14,139 bases of DNA, from NCBI GenBank assembly GCA_023380515.1, contig JAMCRH010000042.1, forward strand, positions 1 to 14,139, in the 5' to 3' direction. Positions 12,463-14,139 of this stretch are shown one piece after another. The DNA comes from Gammaproteobacteria bacterium. Its GTDB lineage: Bacteria; Pseudomonadota; Gammaproteobacteria; Enterobacterales; Alteromonadaceae. The notes beneath the pieces are model-generated. The model did not search any database. It saw nothing but the letters and a program-made list of their open reading frames with translations, and had not been told where the DNA came from. Numbering within the stretch: the stretch's first letter is position 1; each line of letters starts with the position of its first letter. Position numbers and translations under genes: made by a program.

Positions 12463-14067
12463 GTGACTACACAAACAAACCAATCTGACTTGCCACCGAA
12501 AAACAAGGCACCTGCACCGCGACTTCTTCGCTCTGGCCTGATTGTCAGTGTGATGACCTTTCTATCGCGCATCTTAGGACTGGTTCGCGACGTTGTCATT
12601 GCGGCACTGATGGGCGCAGGCGCCGCCGCCGACGTGTTCTTGTTTGCGAATAAGATCCCCAACTTTTTGCGTCGTTTGTTTGCCGAAGGTGCCTTTGCAC
12701 AAGCGTTTGTTCCTGTATTAACTGAGTATCATCGGGGTAAAACCCTCGATGACACCCGTTTATTGATGGCGCGCGTTGCCGGTACCCTCGGTACGCTGGT
12801 CGGCATAGTTACTCTATTGGCGGTGATTTTTTCGCCAGTTGTCGCTGCATTGTTTGGTATGGGCTGGTTTATGGACTGGCTGCAAGGCGGCGAACAGGCA
12901 GAGAAATTTGAACTCGCGAGCTTATTACTGCGCATTACCTTTCCTTATTTGTTCTTTATTACCTTAACCGCACTGGCTGGTGCCGCGTTGAATGTGCTCG
13001 GCCGCTTTGGTGTCGCGGCCTTTACGCCGGTACTACTGAACGTGTCGGTAATTGTGGCTGCACTGTGGTTGGCACCCATGCTCGCACAACCGGAAATCGG
13101 CTTAGCCATTGGTGTGTTTGTTGGTGGTGTGGTGCAGTTTTTATTCCAAATTCCTTTTCTACGCCAAGCCGGTTTACTGGTGCGGCCGCGTTGGGGATGG
13201 CGCGACCCTGGGGTGGTGCGTATTCGCACGCTCATGATTCCTGCCTTGTTCGGCGTGTCGGTGAGCCAAATTAATTTGTTACTCGACACCGTCATTGCCA
13301 GTTTTTTACAAACCGGCTCGATTAGCTGGCTGTATTATGCGGATCGGTTATTGGAATTTCCGCTAGGCTTATTTGGTATCGCCATCGCCACTGTGATTTT
13401 ACCGGCGCTGTCGGCGCGCCATGTCGACCAGTCGCTAGAGAAGTTTCAACAGACCCTCGACTGGGGTGTGCGCATGGTGGTCATGCTCGGTTTACCGGCA
13501 ATGGCCGGCTTATTTGTTCTCGCTGAGCCTATGTTATTGGTGTTATTCGAACGCGGCTCGTTTACCCCGAACGACGCCTATTTATCGTCATTCGCATTAA
13601 TGGCCTATGCCACAGGGTTACTGAGCTTTATGTTAGTGAAAGTGTTGGCGACTGGCTTTTTCTCGCGCCAAGACACCAAACGGCCAGTGAAATATGGGAT
13701 TATCGCCATGGCGGCGAACATGGTGTTTAACATTATTTTGGCGATTCCGTATGGTTACGTTGGTTTAGCTTTAGCGACCGCAATGTCCGGTACCTTAAAT
13801 GCCCTTTTATTAGGCGCGGTTCTGTATCGTGAAGGCGTATTACTGTTAAGCCGGCAGACTCGCGTGTTTATTCTGCAAGTATTCTTGGCCACCGTGGTGA
13901 TGGTGCTGGCAGTGCTGTGGTTATTACCGTCACAAGCAGCATGGATTGAGGCCGCTTTTAGTCAACGTGCGATTTGGCTAGCGGGTTTAATCGCAGTGGG
14001 TGGCGTGAGTTACTTAGCTGCTTGGTTTATTTTTGGTGGCCGGCCGCGGGCAATTCGTGCGCGCTGA
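12463..14067 (+). CDS. murJ: Lipid II flippase MurJ
   Basis: A 534-residue polytopic inner-membrane protein of the MOP/MATE-like superfamily, about 14 membrane segments, that flips lipid II to the periplasmic face for peptidoglycan synthesis. Signature residues are present: SRILGLVRD gives R36, R42 and D43 (E. coli R18, R24, D25), D57 matches D39, and NFLRRLFAEGAFAQAFVP gives R70 and R71 (E. coli R52, R53). The start is GTG at 12463, preceded by AGGGA. Relative to E. coli it adds an 18-residue hydrophilic N-terminal extension rich in Gln, Pro and Lys; no better in-frame start precedes the first membrane helix. It is transcribed divergently from rpsT and followed 54 bp later by ribF, the usual gammaproteobacterial order. 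Confidence 0.95.
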   Translation: MTTQTNQSDLPPKNKAPAPRLLRSGLIVSVMTFLSRILGLVRDVVIAALMGAGAAADVFLFANKIPNFLRRLFAEGAFAQAFVPVLTEYHRGKTLDDTRLLMARVAGTLGTLVGIVTLLAVIFSPVVAALFGMGWFMDWLQGGEQAEKFELASLLLRITFPYLFFITLTALAGAALNVLGRFGVAAFTPVLLNVSVIVAALWLAPMLAQPEIGLAIGVFVGGVVQFLFQIPFLRQAGLLVRPRWGWRDPGVVRIRTLMIPALFGVSVSQINLLLDTVIASFLQTGSISWLYYADRLLEFPLGLFGIAIATVILPALSARHVDQSLEKFQQTLDWGVRMVVMLGLPAMAGLFVLAEPMLLVLFERGSFTPNDAYLSSFALMAYATGLLSFMLVKVLATGFFSRQDTKRPVKYGIIAMAANMVFNIILAIPYGYVGLALATAMSGTLNALLLGAVLYREGVLLLSRQTRVFILQVFLATVVMVLAVLWLLPSQAAWIEAAFSQRAIWLAGLIAVGGVSYLAAWFIFGGRPRAIRAR

Positions 14068-14087
14068 TTTGGCAAACGGAAGGGTGC

Positions 14088-14111
14088 ATGGTCATGGGGT
14101 TTGCAGTATAA
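14088..14111 (+). other. Possible upstream open reading frame before ribF
   Basis: A seven-codon frame (MVMGFAV, stop TAA) begins at 14088 and is preceded by GGAAGGG, the only Shine-Dalgarno-like sequence in the murJ-ribF gap. It ends 10 bases before the ribF ATG. It could be a leader peptide or just chance. Confidence 0.3.
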
Positions 14112-14112
14112 T
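14107..14112 (+). promoter_or_regulatory. Consensus -10 hexamer directly before ribF
   Basis: A perfect TATAAT ends 9 bases before the ribF ATG. No good -35 is found at 16-18 bp upstream. If used, transcription would begin at or within a few bases of the start codon, giving a nearly leaderless mRNA. Confidence 0.35.
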
Positions 14113-14121
14113 CGCGCGCCT

Positions 14122-14139
14122 ATGGAATTAATTCGTGGT
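14122..14139 (+). CDS. ribF: RibF (riboflavin kinase/FAD synthetase), first six codons
   Basis: Only MELIRG is present before the window ends. It matches the RibF N-terminus (E. coli begins MKLIRG), and ribF normally follows murJ in gammaproteobacteria. RibF converts riboflavin to FMN and FAD in the cytoplasm. No Shine-Dalgarno is seen directly before the ATG. The call rests on six residues plus gene order. Confidence 0.7.

Overview
The window looks like a chromosomal segment of a marine-type gammaproteobacterium. The rpsT / murJ / ribF junction, the CrbS/CrbR pair, the VC_2705-type symporter with its small subunit, and a GlyGly-CTERM 'rhombotarget' lipoprotein all fit Alteromonadales/Vibrionales. 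Idiomarinaceae-like bacteria are a reasonable guess, but the genus cannot be fixed from sequence alone. Coding density is high. No tRNA, rRNA, CRISPR array, insertion sequence or prophage gene was seen.

Left arm (1-5718, minus strand). Reading in the direction of transcription, the order is hipB, hipA, crbS, crbR. hipBA is a type II toxin-antitoxin pair with a 4-base ATGA overlap. It has a recognisable promoter in which two inverted copies of a 17-bp box flank the -10 element. It lies only 31 bp upstream of crbS, a 1170-residue hybrid sensor kinase with a solute-symporter-like membrane domain. The crbS 3' end overlaps crbR, a LuxR-type response regulator. CrbS/CrbR is known in Vibrio as the regulator of the acetate switch. 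The 3' end of crbR carries a perfect 29-bp inverted copy of a segment of its own coding sequence, running to base 1 of the window. This is either a real foldback rearrangement or an assembly/amplification artefact.

Centre (5719-10619, plus strand). A divergent 214-bp leader (5790-6003) precedes a DUF4212 small subunit and a sodium:solute symporter large subunit, ended by a strong terminator. A CBS/DUF294 nucleotidyltransferase-like regulator and a DnaQ-type 3'-5' exonuclease follow as a second unit. Together with CrbS/CrbR this looks like an acetate or short-chain-acid sensing and uptake neighbourhood into which hipBA has been placed.

Right arm (10620-14139). A stand-alone acyl carrier protein sits behind a perfect 17-bp palindrome. 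After it comes a lipoprotein with both an N-terminal lipobox and a C-terminal GlyGly-CTERM sorting signal. A bidirectional terminator separates it from convergent rpsT, which uses a UUG start. Back-to-back promoters then drive rpsT (minus) and murJ (plus, lipid II flippase). The window ends six codons into ribF.

The most unusual points are the 29-bp inverted repeat at the crbR end, the hipBA operator architecture and its placement directly ahead of crbSR, and the pairing of an orphan carrier protein with a rhombotarget lipoprotein.
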